Shown: positions 1-8,239 of the stretch, in pieces
Position numbering within the stretch: position 1 is the first letter of the stretch
Layout: the number at the start of each line of letters is the position of its first letter
Assembly (NCBI RefSeq): GCF_012273655.1
Contig: NZ_JAAWWP010000003.1
Location: 1-64,000, forward strand
Source of the DNA: Streptomyces physcomitrii
Lineage (GTDB): Bacteria > Actinomycetota > Actinomycetes > Streptomycetales > Streptomycetaceae
DNA: 64,000 nt
Direction: 5' to 3'
Notes under the pieces: model-generated
What the model was told of the DNA's origin: nothing
Databases searched by the model: none
What the model saw: only the letters and a program-made list of their open reading frames with translations
Program-made: the position numbers and the translations under genes

Positions 1-83
1 CCGAAGCGGGTTCATCGTTCGACTTGCATGTGTTAAGCACGCCGCCAGCGTTCGTCCTGAGCCAGGATCAAACTCTCCGTGAA
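1..83 (-). rRNA. rrs: 16S ribosomal RNA, 5' end (partial)
   Basis: Read on the minus strand this is the universal 16S start: the GAGAGTTTGATCCTGGCTCA region followed by the stretch through CTTAACACATGCAAGTCGA that begins every actinobacterial 16S. Only about the first 83 nt are present; the rest lies to the left of the window. The exact 5' end is uncertain by a few bases. Confidence 0.96.
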
Positions 84-440
84 TGTGTACCGGTAATCCG
101 GTCACACACACGAGAGCGGAACCAGGAGAAGGAATAGTCCCCCCGGTCCACAGCATCCTCGCTGTGTGTCTCTTCAAAGGAACCCAAACCCACAACAGTC
201 ATAAAAGACTGCCGAGAGTCAGGGGTATCAACATATCTGGCGTTGACTTTTGGCACGCTGTTGAGTTCTCAAGGAACGGACACTTCCTTCGTACTCACCC
301 CGACCATTCAGCCGAGGCTTTCCTCCAGGCGTTTCCCTTCGGTGTTTCCGACTCTATCAGATCCTTTCGGCTCCGATTTCCCTGTCGGCGGGATTGTCTT
401 CCCGGCCTCGCGGCCGTTCCGACGTTTCAAACTCTAGCCC
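84..440 (-). promoter_or_regulatory. rrn operon leader and promoter region
   Basis: This is the transcribed leader of the rRNA operon, markedly more A/T-rich than its surroundings. It carries the conserved actinobacterial leader element read on the minus strand at 260-280 (TTCCTTGAGAACTCAACA core). Two TAGAGT hexamers on the minus strand, at 351-356 and 431-436, match the -10 form seen in multiple-promoter Streptomyces rrn operons. Their -35 regions are weak, as is usual for those promoters. No protein gene fits here; the open frames are shadows. Confidence 0.75.
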
Positions 441-540
441 ATTTCCCGGGCGGCTCCTAATCGAGCCGTAGAATTGCAATTCGGGCATGCCGAAAGAATT
501 CCCGCAGGAAGGTCGTGCTGAGAGTTTGGTTTGCCGCTAC

Positions 541-564
541 TGCGGCGGGAGTGCTGCCGCCGCA
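541..564. terminator. Possible hairpin terminator downstream of the MarR gene
   Basis: A perfect 8-bp G/C-rich stem (541-548 with 557-564) with an 8-nt loop lies about 85 bp beyond the stop of the MarR gene. There is no U-tract, which is common in high-G+C actinobacteria. The assignment rests only on the stem and its position. Confidence 0.35.
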
Positions 565-650
565 ACCTTCCGGCTCCGTGGCAACTCGAAGAACCTTACG
601 GATCGCCCAGGGGGCTGTCAAGCGACGTCAGAGAGGGTCCAACCCCGCTG

Positions 651-1232
651 TCAGTCCAGGTCCTTGAGGCGGCCGCTCGCATCGGGCTGGGCGTGTTCGA
701 CACGTTTCAGCAGGCGGGTCAGGACCTCGCCCAGTGCCGTGCGGTCCTCCGAGGAGAGGTCCTGGAGCAGCTCCTCCTCGAAGACGGTGGCGAGCCGCAT
801 GGCCTCCAGCCACTTCTCGCGTCCCTCGACGGTCAGCTCGATGTTGACGCGGACCCGGTTCGACTCGTCACGCTCCCGGGTGACGAGGCCCTCGCCGACC
901 ATCCGGTCGATGCGGTGCGTCATGGCGGCCGGGGTGAGGCCGAGCCGCTTCGCGAGTTCGCCGGGGCCCAGCTGGTAGGGCGCGCCGGAGAGGACGAGTG
1001 CCTTCAGTACCTCCCACTCGGCGTTGCTCATGCCGAGGGTCGCCGTCTGCCTTCCGTACGCGACGTTCATGCGCCGGTTGAGACGGGAGAGCGCCGAGAC
1101 GATCTTCTCGACCTGGGGGTCCAGGTCGTGGAACTCGCGCTGGTAGGCGGCGATCTGTGCCTCGAGGGTGCGCTCGACCTCGCTGGGGGGCTCGTCCATG
1201 GGCAGTGAGTATGACACGTAGGGACTTGGCAT
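651..1232 (-). CDS. MarR-family transcriptional regulator
   Basis: A 193-residue protein with a MarR-type winged helix: helices around residues 50-90, a recognition helix near PGELAKRLGLTPAAMTHRID, and the wing with the D-E-S-N-R-V-R pattern (about residues 118-125). MarR proteins act as dimers and usually repress a neighbouring efflux or catabolic gene until a small ligand binds. The start at 1232 is preferred over the internal ATG at 1199 because AGAAGGA lies a normal distance upstream of it. The gene is divergent from the MFS transporter at 1348, and the shared region contains a near-perfect palindrome (1260-1280). Control of the transporter is inferred from this layout; the ligand cannot be told. 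Confidence 0.9.
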   Translation of the reverse strand: MPSPYVSYSLPMDEPPSEVERTLEAQIAAYQREFHDLDPQVEKIVSALSRLNRRMNVAYGRQTATLGMSNAEWEVLKALVLSGAPYQLGPGELAKRLGLTPAAMTHRIDRMVGEGLVTRERDESNRVRVNIELTVEGREKWLEAMRLATVFEEELLQDLSSEDRTALGEVLTRLLKRVEHAQPDASGRLKDLD

Positions 1233-1253
1233 CGAAGTCCTTCTGTGTGTAGT

Positions 1254-1285
1254 GTTTAGCTTCGAACTTTAGCTTTGAAGTCTTC
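1254..1285. promoter_or_regulatory. Probable MarR operator between divergent genes
   Basis: This A/T-rich island contains the imperfect palindrome CTTCGAA-N7-TTTGAAG (1260-1280, one mismatch). It also reads as a direct repeat of TTTAGCTTyGAA. It sits between the MarR gene and the MFS gene, where such regulators normally bind their own promoter region. Confidence 0.5.
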
Positions 1286-1347
1286 ACTCCTGCAGTGGGC
1301 GGGATGGACGCAGCGGGGGCTATGCCTCCGACCAGTGAAAAGGGCAG

Positions 1348-2637
1348 GTGAAAGTGACCAGGGCGATGGGCGCGCTGCGCCGTATCCAGACAGGCAGCTT
1401 GCTGAGCGCGTTCGGCATCGGCTTCACGGTGCCGTTCCTCTACGTCTATGTGGCACAGGTGCGGGATCTCGGCGCCGGTACCGCGGGAGTCGTGCTCGGC
1501 GCCTTCGCCATGGCCGCCCTGATAGTCCTTCCCCTGACCGGACGCACCATCGACCGCCGGGGCCCGCTGCCGGTGGTCGTCCTCGCCTCGCTGGTCGCCG
1601 CTCTGGGCGCACTCGGCCTCGGTTTCGCGACCACGCCGTCCGCCGCGGTGGCCACGGCGGCGGTACTCGGCGCCGGTACCGCGGTGATACAGCCCGCCCT
1701 CGCCACGATGATCGTGTGGTGCTCCACCCCGGAGCGGCGGACGCGGTCCTTCGCCATGCAGTTCTTCCTGCAGAACCTCGGGCTCGGCATCGGTGGCCTG
1801 CTCGGCGGCCAGATCGTCGACGAGCACCGGGCGGGCAGCTTCACCGTGCTCTTCTCCATCGAGGCAGCAATGTTCCTGGTGCTCGCCGGGATCGCCGCCA
1901 CGGTGCGGATACCGGGTTCGGCGGTCCTCGGGGAGAGCGCGCCCCGTGAGGAGCCGGGGGCCGGCGGGCTGCGGGCGCTGCTCGGGCACCGCGCGATGGT
2001 GCAGCTGTGCGTGCTGGGCTTCGTCCTCTTCTTCGCCTGCTACGGGCAGTTCGAGTCGGGGCTCTCGGCGTACGGCGTCGAAGCGGCCGGGGTCACGCCC
2101 TCGACGCTCGGCATCGCGCTGGCGGCGAACACCGCCGTGATCGTGATCGCCCAGTTCGCGGTCCTACGGTTCGTGGAGCGGCGCCGGCGCTCCCGGGTGA
2201 TCGCCGCCGTGGGGATGCTCTGGGCACTGGCCTGGGCCTTCGCCGGATACGCGGGACTGGGGCACGGCAGCCAGGCGATGGCGACGGCGGCCTTCATCTC
2301 GACGTACGCGCTGTTCGGGCTGGGCGAGGCGATGCTGGCGCCGACGGTGCCGCCGCTGGTGGCCGATCTGGCGCCGGAGGGCATGGTCGGTCAGTACAAC
2401 TCGGCCTTCGCCCTGGTCAAGCAGCTGGCACTGGCGGTGGGACCGGCGGTCGGCGGCCCGATGGGCGCCTCGCTGCACGCTCCGTACATCGTCGCCTTCC
2501 TGCTGATATCCCTCGGGATCACCGCGCTCGCGATACGGCTGGGGCGCCGGCTGGCACCCGTGCAGGACCGGCCCGCCTCGCGCGGCAGCCGGATCGTCGC
2601 GCAGGGCCCGGTGCGGACGGAGTCGGCGCACGCCTGA
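1348..2637 (+). CDS. MFS transporter (drug/proton antiporter type)
   Basis: A 429-residue integral membrane protein with about 12 hydrophobic segments. The first lies at about residues 15-40 and a short basic loop follows helix 2 (GRTIDRRG, like the MFS loop 2-3 signature). Size and pattern match single-component efflux pumps of the major facilitator superfamily. The C-terminal tail is basic and cytoplasmic. The GTG at 1348 is the longest start; GTG 1354 or ATG 1366 are alternatives and none has a strong ribosome site. The gene is divergent from the MarR regulator and probably under its control. The substrate is unknown. Confidence 0.88.
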   Translation: MKVTRAMGALRRIQTGSLLSAFGIGFTVPFLYVYVAQVRDLGAGTAGVVLGAFAMAALIVLPLTGRTIDRRGPLPVVVLASLVAALGALGLGFATTPSAAVATAAVLGAGTAVIQPALATMIVWCSTPERRTRSFAMQFFLQNLGLGIGGLLGGQIVDEHRAGSFTVLFSIEAAMFLVLAGIAATVRIPGSAVLGESAPREEPGAGGLRALLGHRAMVQLCVLGFVLFFACYGQFESGLSAYGVEAAGVTPSTLGIALAANTAVIVIAQFAVLRFVERRRRSRVIAAVGMLWALAWAFAGYAGLGHGSQAMATAAFISTYALFGLGEAMLAPTVPPLVADLAPEGMVGQYNSAFALVKQLALAVGPAVGGPMGASLHAPYIVAFLLISLGITALAIRLGRRLAPVQDRPASRGSRIVAQGPVRTESAHA

Positions 2638-2777
2638 GCGACGGCGCCCCAAGGACGCGCCGCGGCCGCCAGGCGGAGAGGACCGACGGGCGAGGAGGTG
2701 ACCGCCGAGGCGGGTGGGAGCGTCAGGCGGGGACATGGCCGTCGCAGGCGGACATGATCCTCGGGCGAAGGTGAGCG

Positions 2778-4553
2778 TCAGGCGGACGTGTCCCGCTCCG
2801 CTCCGCGCTCGCCGTCCGAGCCCTGCTTGCTCCCCTGTCCGTGGCCCTGTCCCTGCTTCTTCTCGGGTCCTCGGCCCGGTGGCTTCTCCCGCTCGGCGGG
2901 CGGGTCCGACTGCGGCAGGGCGAACTCGCACCAGACCGACTTGCCCCCGCCCGGAGTACGGCGTGAGCCCCAGTTGGAGGCGATGGTGGCGATGATCGAG
3001 ATGCCACGTCCGGTCTCGTCGCCGGGTTCGGCGCGGCGGCGGCGCGGGAGGTGCTCGTCGGCGTCGGTGACCTCGACGATGAGCCTGCGGTCCGTGCGCC
3101 GCAGCTTCAGGCGCATCGGCGGTGTGCCGTGCTGGAGGGAGTTGGCGACCAGCTCGCTGACGGCGAGGACTCCGAGATCGCGCAGTTCGGTGGGGAAGCG
3201 CCAGCTGGCGAGGACGCCCGAGGCGAAGGCGCGGGCGCGCGGCGTGGCCTCGATGCCGCCGAGCAGGTCGAGGGCGGCGTTGCGGAAGAGTTCGCCGCGC
3301 GCTCCGGCCCGCGAGGGGTGCTGGAGGACGAGCACCGCCACATCGTCGTCGTGGTCGGCGGTGACCCCGGCGGCACGCAGCAGCCGGTCGCAGATGGCCG
3401 CCGGGCTGCCGGTGGCACTGGCGAGGGCGCGCTCCAGGGCCGAGACGCCGACGTCGATGTCCTCGCCGCGGCGTTCGACCAGGCCGTCGGTGTAGAAGAC
3501 GGCGGTGGAGCCCGGGGCGAGTGGGACCGAGCCGGAGGCGTGCAGCCAGCCGCCGGTGCCGAGCGGTGGGCCGGTGACCTCGTCGGCACGGTGGACGGTG
3601 CCCGATTCGTCGCGTACGAGGATCGGCAGGTGGCCCGCCGAGCTGTAGACGAGCCGGCCTTCGTTGGGGTCGTGCACGGCGTAGGCGCAGGTGGCGATCT
3701 GGTTGGCGTCGATCTCGGTGGCGAGGCCGTCCAGGAGTTGGAGCACCTCGTGCGGAGGGAGGTCGAGCCGGGCGTAGGCGCGTACGGCGGTGCGCAGCTG
3801 GCCCATGACCGCGGCGGCGCGGACACCGCGGCCCATGACGTCGCCGATGACCAGGGCGGTGCGGCCGCCGCCGAGGGTGATGACGTCGTACCAGTCGCCG
3901 CCGACCGCGGCCTCGGTGCCGCCGGGCTGGTAGGTGACGGCGATCCGCAGGTCGTCGGGCTCCTCCAGTTCCTGGGGCAGCAGGGAGCGCTGGAGGGTGA
4001 CGGCGGTCTCGCGCTGGCGGCGCTCGCTGGTGCGCAGGCGTTCGGCGGCCTCGGCGTGGTCGGTGACATCGGCGGCGAAGATCAGCACCCCGCTGTCGGG
4101 GGTGCCCGGATCGCCCTGCCCGGTTTCGATGGGAGTGCAGGTCAGGGTGTACGAGCGGCCGCCGGGCGCCTTGCGGGACTTGACCGTGCGGGGCTTGCCG
4201 CTGCGCTGCACCTGGTCGAGCAGGGCGGGCAGGCCGAAGGCCTCCAGCTCGGTGAGGGTCTCGCGGGCGGGGGTGCCGAGGGTGCGCGGGCCGAAGGTGT
4301 CGACGTAGGCGTGGTTGAGATAGCTGAGGCGGTGCTCGGGGCCGTGGACCAGGGCGACGAGCGCGGGGATGCGGTCGAGCACCTCGCGCGCGGGCAGTTC
4401 GCCGACGGAGCCCGCGGCGGCGGTGCGCTCACCGCGGGCCGCGGGTACCGAGCTCTCCGTACGCCGTGGGGTGAGTCCGCCGTTGTCGGCGGTGCGCGCC
4501 GCGGTGCGGCGCTGTGTTCCGGGGAGCCGGGCGCTCCAGCGCGTGAAGTTCAC
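2778..4553 (-). CDS. PAS - PP2C (SpoIIE/RsbU-type) phosphatase - HATPase protein
   Basis: A 591-residue signalling protein. Residues about 55-170 form a PAS-like domain. Residues 185-415 form a PP2C-type phosphatase, with the metal-binding GGDWYD at 218-223, GDVMGRG at 237-243 and the D-D-D-V-A segment at 402-406. Residues about 430-548 form a GHKL/HATPase_c domain of anti-sigma kinase type (ELVANSLQHG at 467-476). The tail from 549 is Pro/Lys/Gln-rich and probably disordered. In Streptomyces such proteins dephosphorylate anti-anti-sigma factors, and the linked ATPase can act as a serine kinase. No partner anti-anti-sigma gene is adjacent, so the target is unknown. The start is a GTG with no strong Shine-Dalgarno. 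Confidence 0.92.
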   Translation of the reverse strand: MNFTRWSARLPGTQRRTAARTADNGGLTPRRTESSVPAARGERTAAAGSVGELPAREVLDRIPALVALVHGPEHRLSYLNHAYVDTFGPRTLGTPARETLTELEAFGLPALLDQVQRSGKPRTVKSRKAPGGRSYTLTCTPIETGQGDPGTPDSGVLIFAADVTDHAEAAERLRTSERRQRETAVTLQRSLLPQELEEPDDLRIAVTYQPGGTEAAVGGDWYDVITLGGGRTALVIGDVMGRGVRAAAVMGQLRTAVRAYARLDLPPHEVLQLLDGLATEIDANQIATCAYAVHDPNEGRLVYSSAGHLPILVRDESGTVHRADEVTGPPLGTGGWLHASGSVPLAPGSTAVFYTDGLVERRGEDIDVGVSALERALASATGSPAAICDRLLRAAGVTADHDDDVAVLVLQHPSRAGARGELFRNAALDLLGGIEATPRARAFASGVLASWRFPTELRDLGVLAVSELVANSLQHGTPPMRLKLRRTDRRLIVEVTDADEHLPRRRRAEPGDETGRGISIIATIASNWGSRRTPGGGKSVWCEFALPQSDPPAEREKPPGRGPEKKQGQGHGQGSKQGSDGERGAERDTSA

Positions 4554-5091
4554 CGATGCACGCCTCGTGTTGTGGTGGTCGGCTGCACGCCGTGGGTAGT
4601 GGTCGGCCTGCCCGTACGGCCGGTGGGTCCCGCGTGGCCCGGGTCGGGGTGCACGGGGCGGGTGTCGTACCCGTTGGGGAACTGCACGGTGTGAAGCCTC
4701 GTCAGGAGTGGGAGGCGGGCGAGCCGCCAGGGTCAGCGGGAACAGTGTGGCGGACCGGACCGGTATTCGTCAGACGCCCGGGGCACGGGGCGGAGTTCCC
4801 GGTTCCGGTGGGCGCCGCCCCAGTGTCGTGCCCGTGGGTTTCCGTTGCTTGTCCGGTGCTTGTCCGTTGCCGGACTTCTGGTGCCGTCCGGTGCCGGGTT
4901 CTGGTGCGGTGTGCTGCGTATGCGGTGCGGGTCCGGGTGCGCGGTGCGGCTCCGGCGTGGTGGCCGGGGCGCGCCTTGCGGGTACCGGGCGCGCGCCGCG
5001 GGGATCCGGCCGGTGCGCATGACGCGATTCCGGATGGTTCTGGGTGGGTATGGGTGGTTCCGGATTTTTTCCGGGTGCTTCCGGAGCGAAT
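4554..5091. other. Gene-free spacer, G/T-rich on the + strand
   Basis: About 540 bp between two minus-strand genes. The plus strand is G/T-rich and full of loose variants of GGTGCCGG and GGTGCGG (about 4800-5060). Open frames here have no coding-like composition or ribosome site. It must contain the promoter of the phosphatase gene at its left end, but no clear -35/-10 pair was found. Confidence 0.5.
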
Positions 5092-6582
5092 TCAGGGCGA
5101 GCCCTCCGCGGTGCCTCCACCCTCGCGCGTACCGCCGTCTTTGTCACCGCCCCCGGCACCGCCTTCTCGGGCCGGGCGGGAGCCGGGCCCCGGGCGGCCG
5201 CCGCCGGCCGCGAGGGCGAACTCGGCGCGCGGGTGCTCCAGGGAACCGAGCGAGACGACCTCGCGTTTGAAGAGGCCGGAAAGGGTCCATTCGGCGAGGA
5301 CCCGGGCTTTGCGGTTGAAGGTGGGCACCCGGCTCAAGTGGTAGGCGCGGTGCATGAACCAGGCCGGATAGCCCTTGAGTTTTCGGCCGTACACATGGGC
5401 GACGCCCTTGTGCAGGCCCAGCGAGGCGACCGAGCCCGCGTGCTTGTGGGCGTAGGCGGCGAGCGGGCGGCCGTGCAGGGAGGCCGCGAGGTTGTCGGCG
5501 AGGAGCTTCGCCTGGCGCACCGCGTGCTGGGCGTTGGGCGCGCAGACCGCGCCCTCCTCCTTCGCCGTGGTGTCCGGCACCGCGGCGGCGTCGCCCGCGG
5601 CCCAGGCGTGCGGGGCGCCGTCGATGCTCAGGTGGGTGGTGCACTTCAGGCGTCCGCGCCCGTTGAGGGGCAGGTCGCTCGCGGCGAGCACCGGGTGCGG
5701 TTTGACGCCGGCCGTCCACACCAGGGTGCGGGTCGGGAAGCGGGAGCCGTCGCTGAGTTGGGCGATGCGGTCCTCGCAGGAGTCGAGGCGGGTCTCCAGG
5801 CGGACGTCGATATTGCGGCGGCGCAGTTCGCGCACCGTGTAGCGGCCCATGTCCTCGCCGACCTCGGGGAGGATCCGGTCGGTCGCCTCGACGAGCAGCC
5901 ACTTCATGTCGGTGGGCTCGATGTTGTGGTAGTAGCGGGTCGCGTAGTGCGCCATGTCCTGGAGTTCGGCCAAGGCCTCCACACCCGCGTAGCCGCCGCC
6001 GACGAAGACGAAGGCCAGGGCCGCGTCGCGGATCGCGGGGTCGCGGGTGGAGGAGGCGATGTCCATCTGCTCGATGACGTGGTTGCGCAGGCCGATGGCC
6101 TCCTCGACCGTCTTGAAGCCGATGCCGTGGTCGGCCAGGCCGGGGACGGGCAGGGTGCGCGAGACGGAGCCCGGGGCGAGCACGAGTTCCTGGTAGCTCA
6201 GCTCCAGGGAGCCGGTGCCCTCCTCCTCGGTGGCGAGGGTGCTGAGCACGGCGGTGCGCTTGGCGTGGTCGATCGACTCGGCCTCGCCGATCAGCACCCG
6301 GCACCCGCCGAGCACGCGGCGCAGCGGCACCACGACATGGCGCGGCGAGATCAGTCCCGCGGCCGCCTCCGGCAGGAAGGGCTGGTAGGTCATGTACGGA
6401 TCGGGGGTGACCACCACGATCTCGGCCTCGCCCCTGGCCAGCTCCGCCTTGAGGTTCCGCTGGAGCCGCAGCGCGGTGTACATCCCGACGTAGCCGCCGC
6501 CCACGATCAGAATGCGCGCGCCCGGCGCCGGGCCCGGGGCCGTCCCCCGGGAAAATGCAGCCTTCACCTGTCCATGAGGCAT
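5092..6582 (-). CDS. Type II NADH dehydrogenase (NDH-2), FAD-dependent
   Basis: A 496-residue flavoprotein of the pyridine nucleotide-disulphide oxidoreductase fold. It has an FAD-binding GGGYVGMYTA (about 28-37), the YMTYQPFLPEAA segment typical of NDH-2, a second dinucleotide-binding VGGGYAGVE (about 193-201) for NADH, and the flavin-binding WAAGDAAAVP motif (about 333-342). NDH-2 enzymes pass electrons from NADH to menaquinone at the membrane face without pumping protons. The C-terminal 40 residues are Gly-rich and low complexity. The ATG at 6582 is chosen, though no start has a good ribosome site; GTG 6651 would add 23 residues. The gene is divergent from the atrA-like gene, the arrangement I recall for S. 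coelicolor. Confidence 0.88.
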   Translation of the reverse strand: MPHGQVKAAFSRGTAPGPAPGARILIVGGGYVGMYTALRLQRNLKAELARGEAEIVVVTPDPYMTYQPFLPEAAAGLISPRHVVVPLRRVLGGCRVLIGEAESIDHAKRTAVLSTLATEEEGTGSLELSYQELVLAPGSVSRTLPVPGLADHGIGFKTVEEAIGLRNHVIEQMDIASSTRDPAIRDAALAFVFVGGGYAGVEALAELQDMAHYATRYYHNIEPTDMKWLLVEATDRILPEVGEDMGRYTVRELRRRNIDVRLETRLDSCEDRIAQLSDGSRFPTRTLVWTAGVKPHPVLAASDLPLNGRGRLKCTTHLSIDGAPHAWAAGDAAAVPDTTAKEEGAVCAPNAQHAVRQAKLLADNLAASLHGRPLAAYAHKHAGSVASLGLHKGVAHVYGRKLKGYPAWFMHRAYHLSRVPTFNRKARVLAEWTLSGLFKREVVSLGSLEHPRAEFALAAGGGRPGPGSRPAREGGAGGGDKDGGTREGGGTAEGSP

Positions 6583-6951
6583 CGGCGCGGCGCGTTTGTC
6601 CACAGGCTCGTCAATTTGTGTGACGGGAAGTGGAGCGCTGAGCGACCGCACAGTAACCCGGCGCTCGTACGAGAGAACGCAGGTCAGAGTGGGTGCGGGG
6701 GTGGCTACTGCCGGGTACCCGGGGCACCGGAGCGGAGCCGGTTCCGATCGGCGGGAGGACCATGGTGAACGTTCCCCTTCTGAATTGACTGCACCTCAAC
6801 TATCTTCGTAAGCCGTCGGGGTGTCGGGGGATGCGCTCGGCGGGCTGTAACACCAGGCCTGCCCACGACTGCCAGTTCCTCGTTCTCTCCGGCTGCCAGC
6901 AAGGCAGGGAGCGTCTCCGGGGGGAGACGTCAATAAACCGGGGGAACGGTC
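6583..6951. promoter_or_regulatory. Divergent promoter region between NDH-2 and atrA
   Basis: This 369-bp intergenic region has a local A/T-rich patch (6755-6815). It contains a TTGACT hexamer at 6785-6790 (+ strand) and the palindrome GAACGTTC within 6767-6776. AtrA is known to bind GGAA/TTCC-type dyads, so the palindrome is a reasonable candidate autoregulatory site. That is inference only. Confidence 0.4.
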
Positions 6952-7767
6952 ATGCATATCCATGATGCTCATTGGTCCGGCGCGACTGCGGTCGCTTCCG
7001 AGGTGAAGGTCGCCGCGCGCGGACGCAGGCCGGCCGACGGCCGGACCACCCCGCTGCGCGTGGACGCGCAGCGCAATCTCGAACACGTTCTACGCGCGGC
7101 ACGCGAGGTGTTCGGCGAACTCGGCTACGGGGCGCCGATGGAGGACGTGGCCCGCCGGGCACGCGTCGGCGTCGGCACGGTCTACCGCCGCTTCCCGAGC
7201 AAGGACGTACTGGTCCGGCGGATAGCCGCGGAGGAGACCTCGCGGCTGACCGAGCAGGCCCGCGCGGCGCTCGGGCAGGAGGACGAGCCGTGGTCGGCGC
7301 TCTCTCGCTTCCTGCGCACCTCGGTGGCCTCGGGCGCCGGGCGGCTGCTGCCGCCGCAGGTGCTCCAGGTCAGCGTCGGGGACACCAAGGAGGTGGTCGG
7401 GGACACGCTGGTGCCGCAGCAGCGGCTCAACGGCGAGCTGCCGGTCACGCCCGAACTGCGCCTCGTGGGACGGATATCCGGCCCGGGCGAGGGCCCGGAC
7501 GCCGAGTCGAACACCGCAGAGACCGCCGAGGCGGGTGACGACGGAACCGGCGCCGAGGAGCTCCTGGAGGTGGTCGGGCGCCTGGTGGAGCGCGCCCACG
7601 AGGCGGGCGAACTGCGCGCGGACGTGGCCGTCGCCGATGTCCTCCTGGTCATCGCGACCGCCGCGCCCTCGCTGCCCGACCCGGCCCAGGAGGCCGCCGC
7701 CTCCGCCCGCGTCCTGGAGATCCTGCTCGAAGGGCTGCGCGCCCGGGGAGTACGGCAAGGGGTCTGA
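6952..7767 (+). CDS. atrA: TetR-family regulator AtrA
   Basis: A 271-residue TetR-type repressor/activator. The N-terminal helix-turn-helix covers about residues 40-88, with MEDVARRARVGVGTVYRRFP as its core. The C-terminal ligand domain is variable and contains an acidic low-complexity insert around residues 180-205. From sequence character and its divergent NDH-2 neighbour I identify it as AtrA (SCO4118 in S. coelicolor), which activates actII-ORF4 and genes of N-acetylglucosamine uptake. The start follows GGGGGAA at a good distance. The long N-terminal arm before the DNA-binding domain is typical of this orthologue group. Identification is by recall, not by search. Confidence 0.85.
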   Translation: MHIHDAHWSGATAVASEVKVAARGRRPADGRTTPLRVDAQRNLEHVLRAAREVFGELGYGAPMEDVARRARVGVGTVYRRFPSKDVLVRRIAAEETSRLTEQARAALGQEDEPWSALSRFLRTSVASGAGRLLPPQVLQVSVGDTKEVVGDTLVPQQRLNGELPVTPELRLVGRISGPGEGPDAESNTAETAEAGDDGTGAEELLEVVGRLVERAHEAGELRADVAVADVLLVIATAAPSLPDPAQEAAASARVLEILLEGLRARGVRQGV

Positions 7768-8239
7768 GGAGAGGGTCGGCGCAGGCCGGTCGCCAAGGGG
7801 CGGCCGGTGCCGGAAGGCTGAGCGGTACCGGAAAGCCACCGGCCCGTACGGCAGCCGACCGGCCACCCGTCGGGGAGACCGCCGGGGCCGGAGGCCGTCC
7901 GTACCGGAAGGCCGACGCCGGGAATCGACGCTGCCGAGGGCGCTCTCCCGGTCCGTACCGGAGGCGAGTGCCGAGGATCTCAGGAACTTCCGGCGTCTAC
8001 GGCGGTTCTGGACATTCGACCGTTACGGGCGGGCAGTTCGCAGGGCCGACCGAGGCGGCGGCGGAAGCCATCACCACAGGATGCCGCGGGAAAGCGGCCC
8101 TGGGACGGCTTCGCGGGAAGTCGACACCAAGGAGTGGAAGGCACCCTTGCGCCACGCGGGCAACCGCTGTCCGTGTGACACTCTTGCCCGGTAAACGACC
8201 GGTGAGCAGTGACCCAGAGGGCGGCGGAGGCAGTCCGCG
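7768..8239. other. Gene-free spacer upstream of the sigma-factor gene
   Basis: This 472-bp region has several loose copies of TACCGGAAnGCC (7807-7915). The more A/T-rich right part (7975-8090) may hold the promoter for the ECF gene. No convincing reading frame was found. Confidence 0.45.
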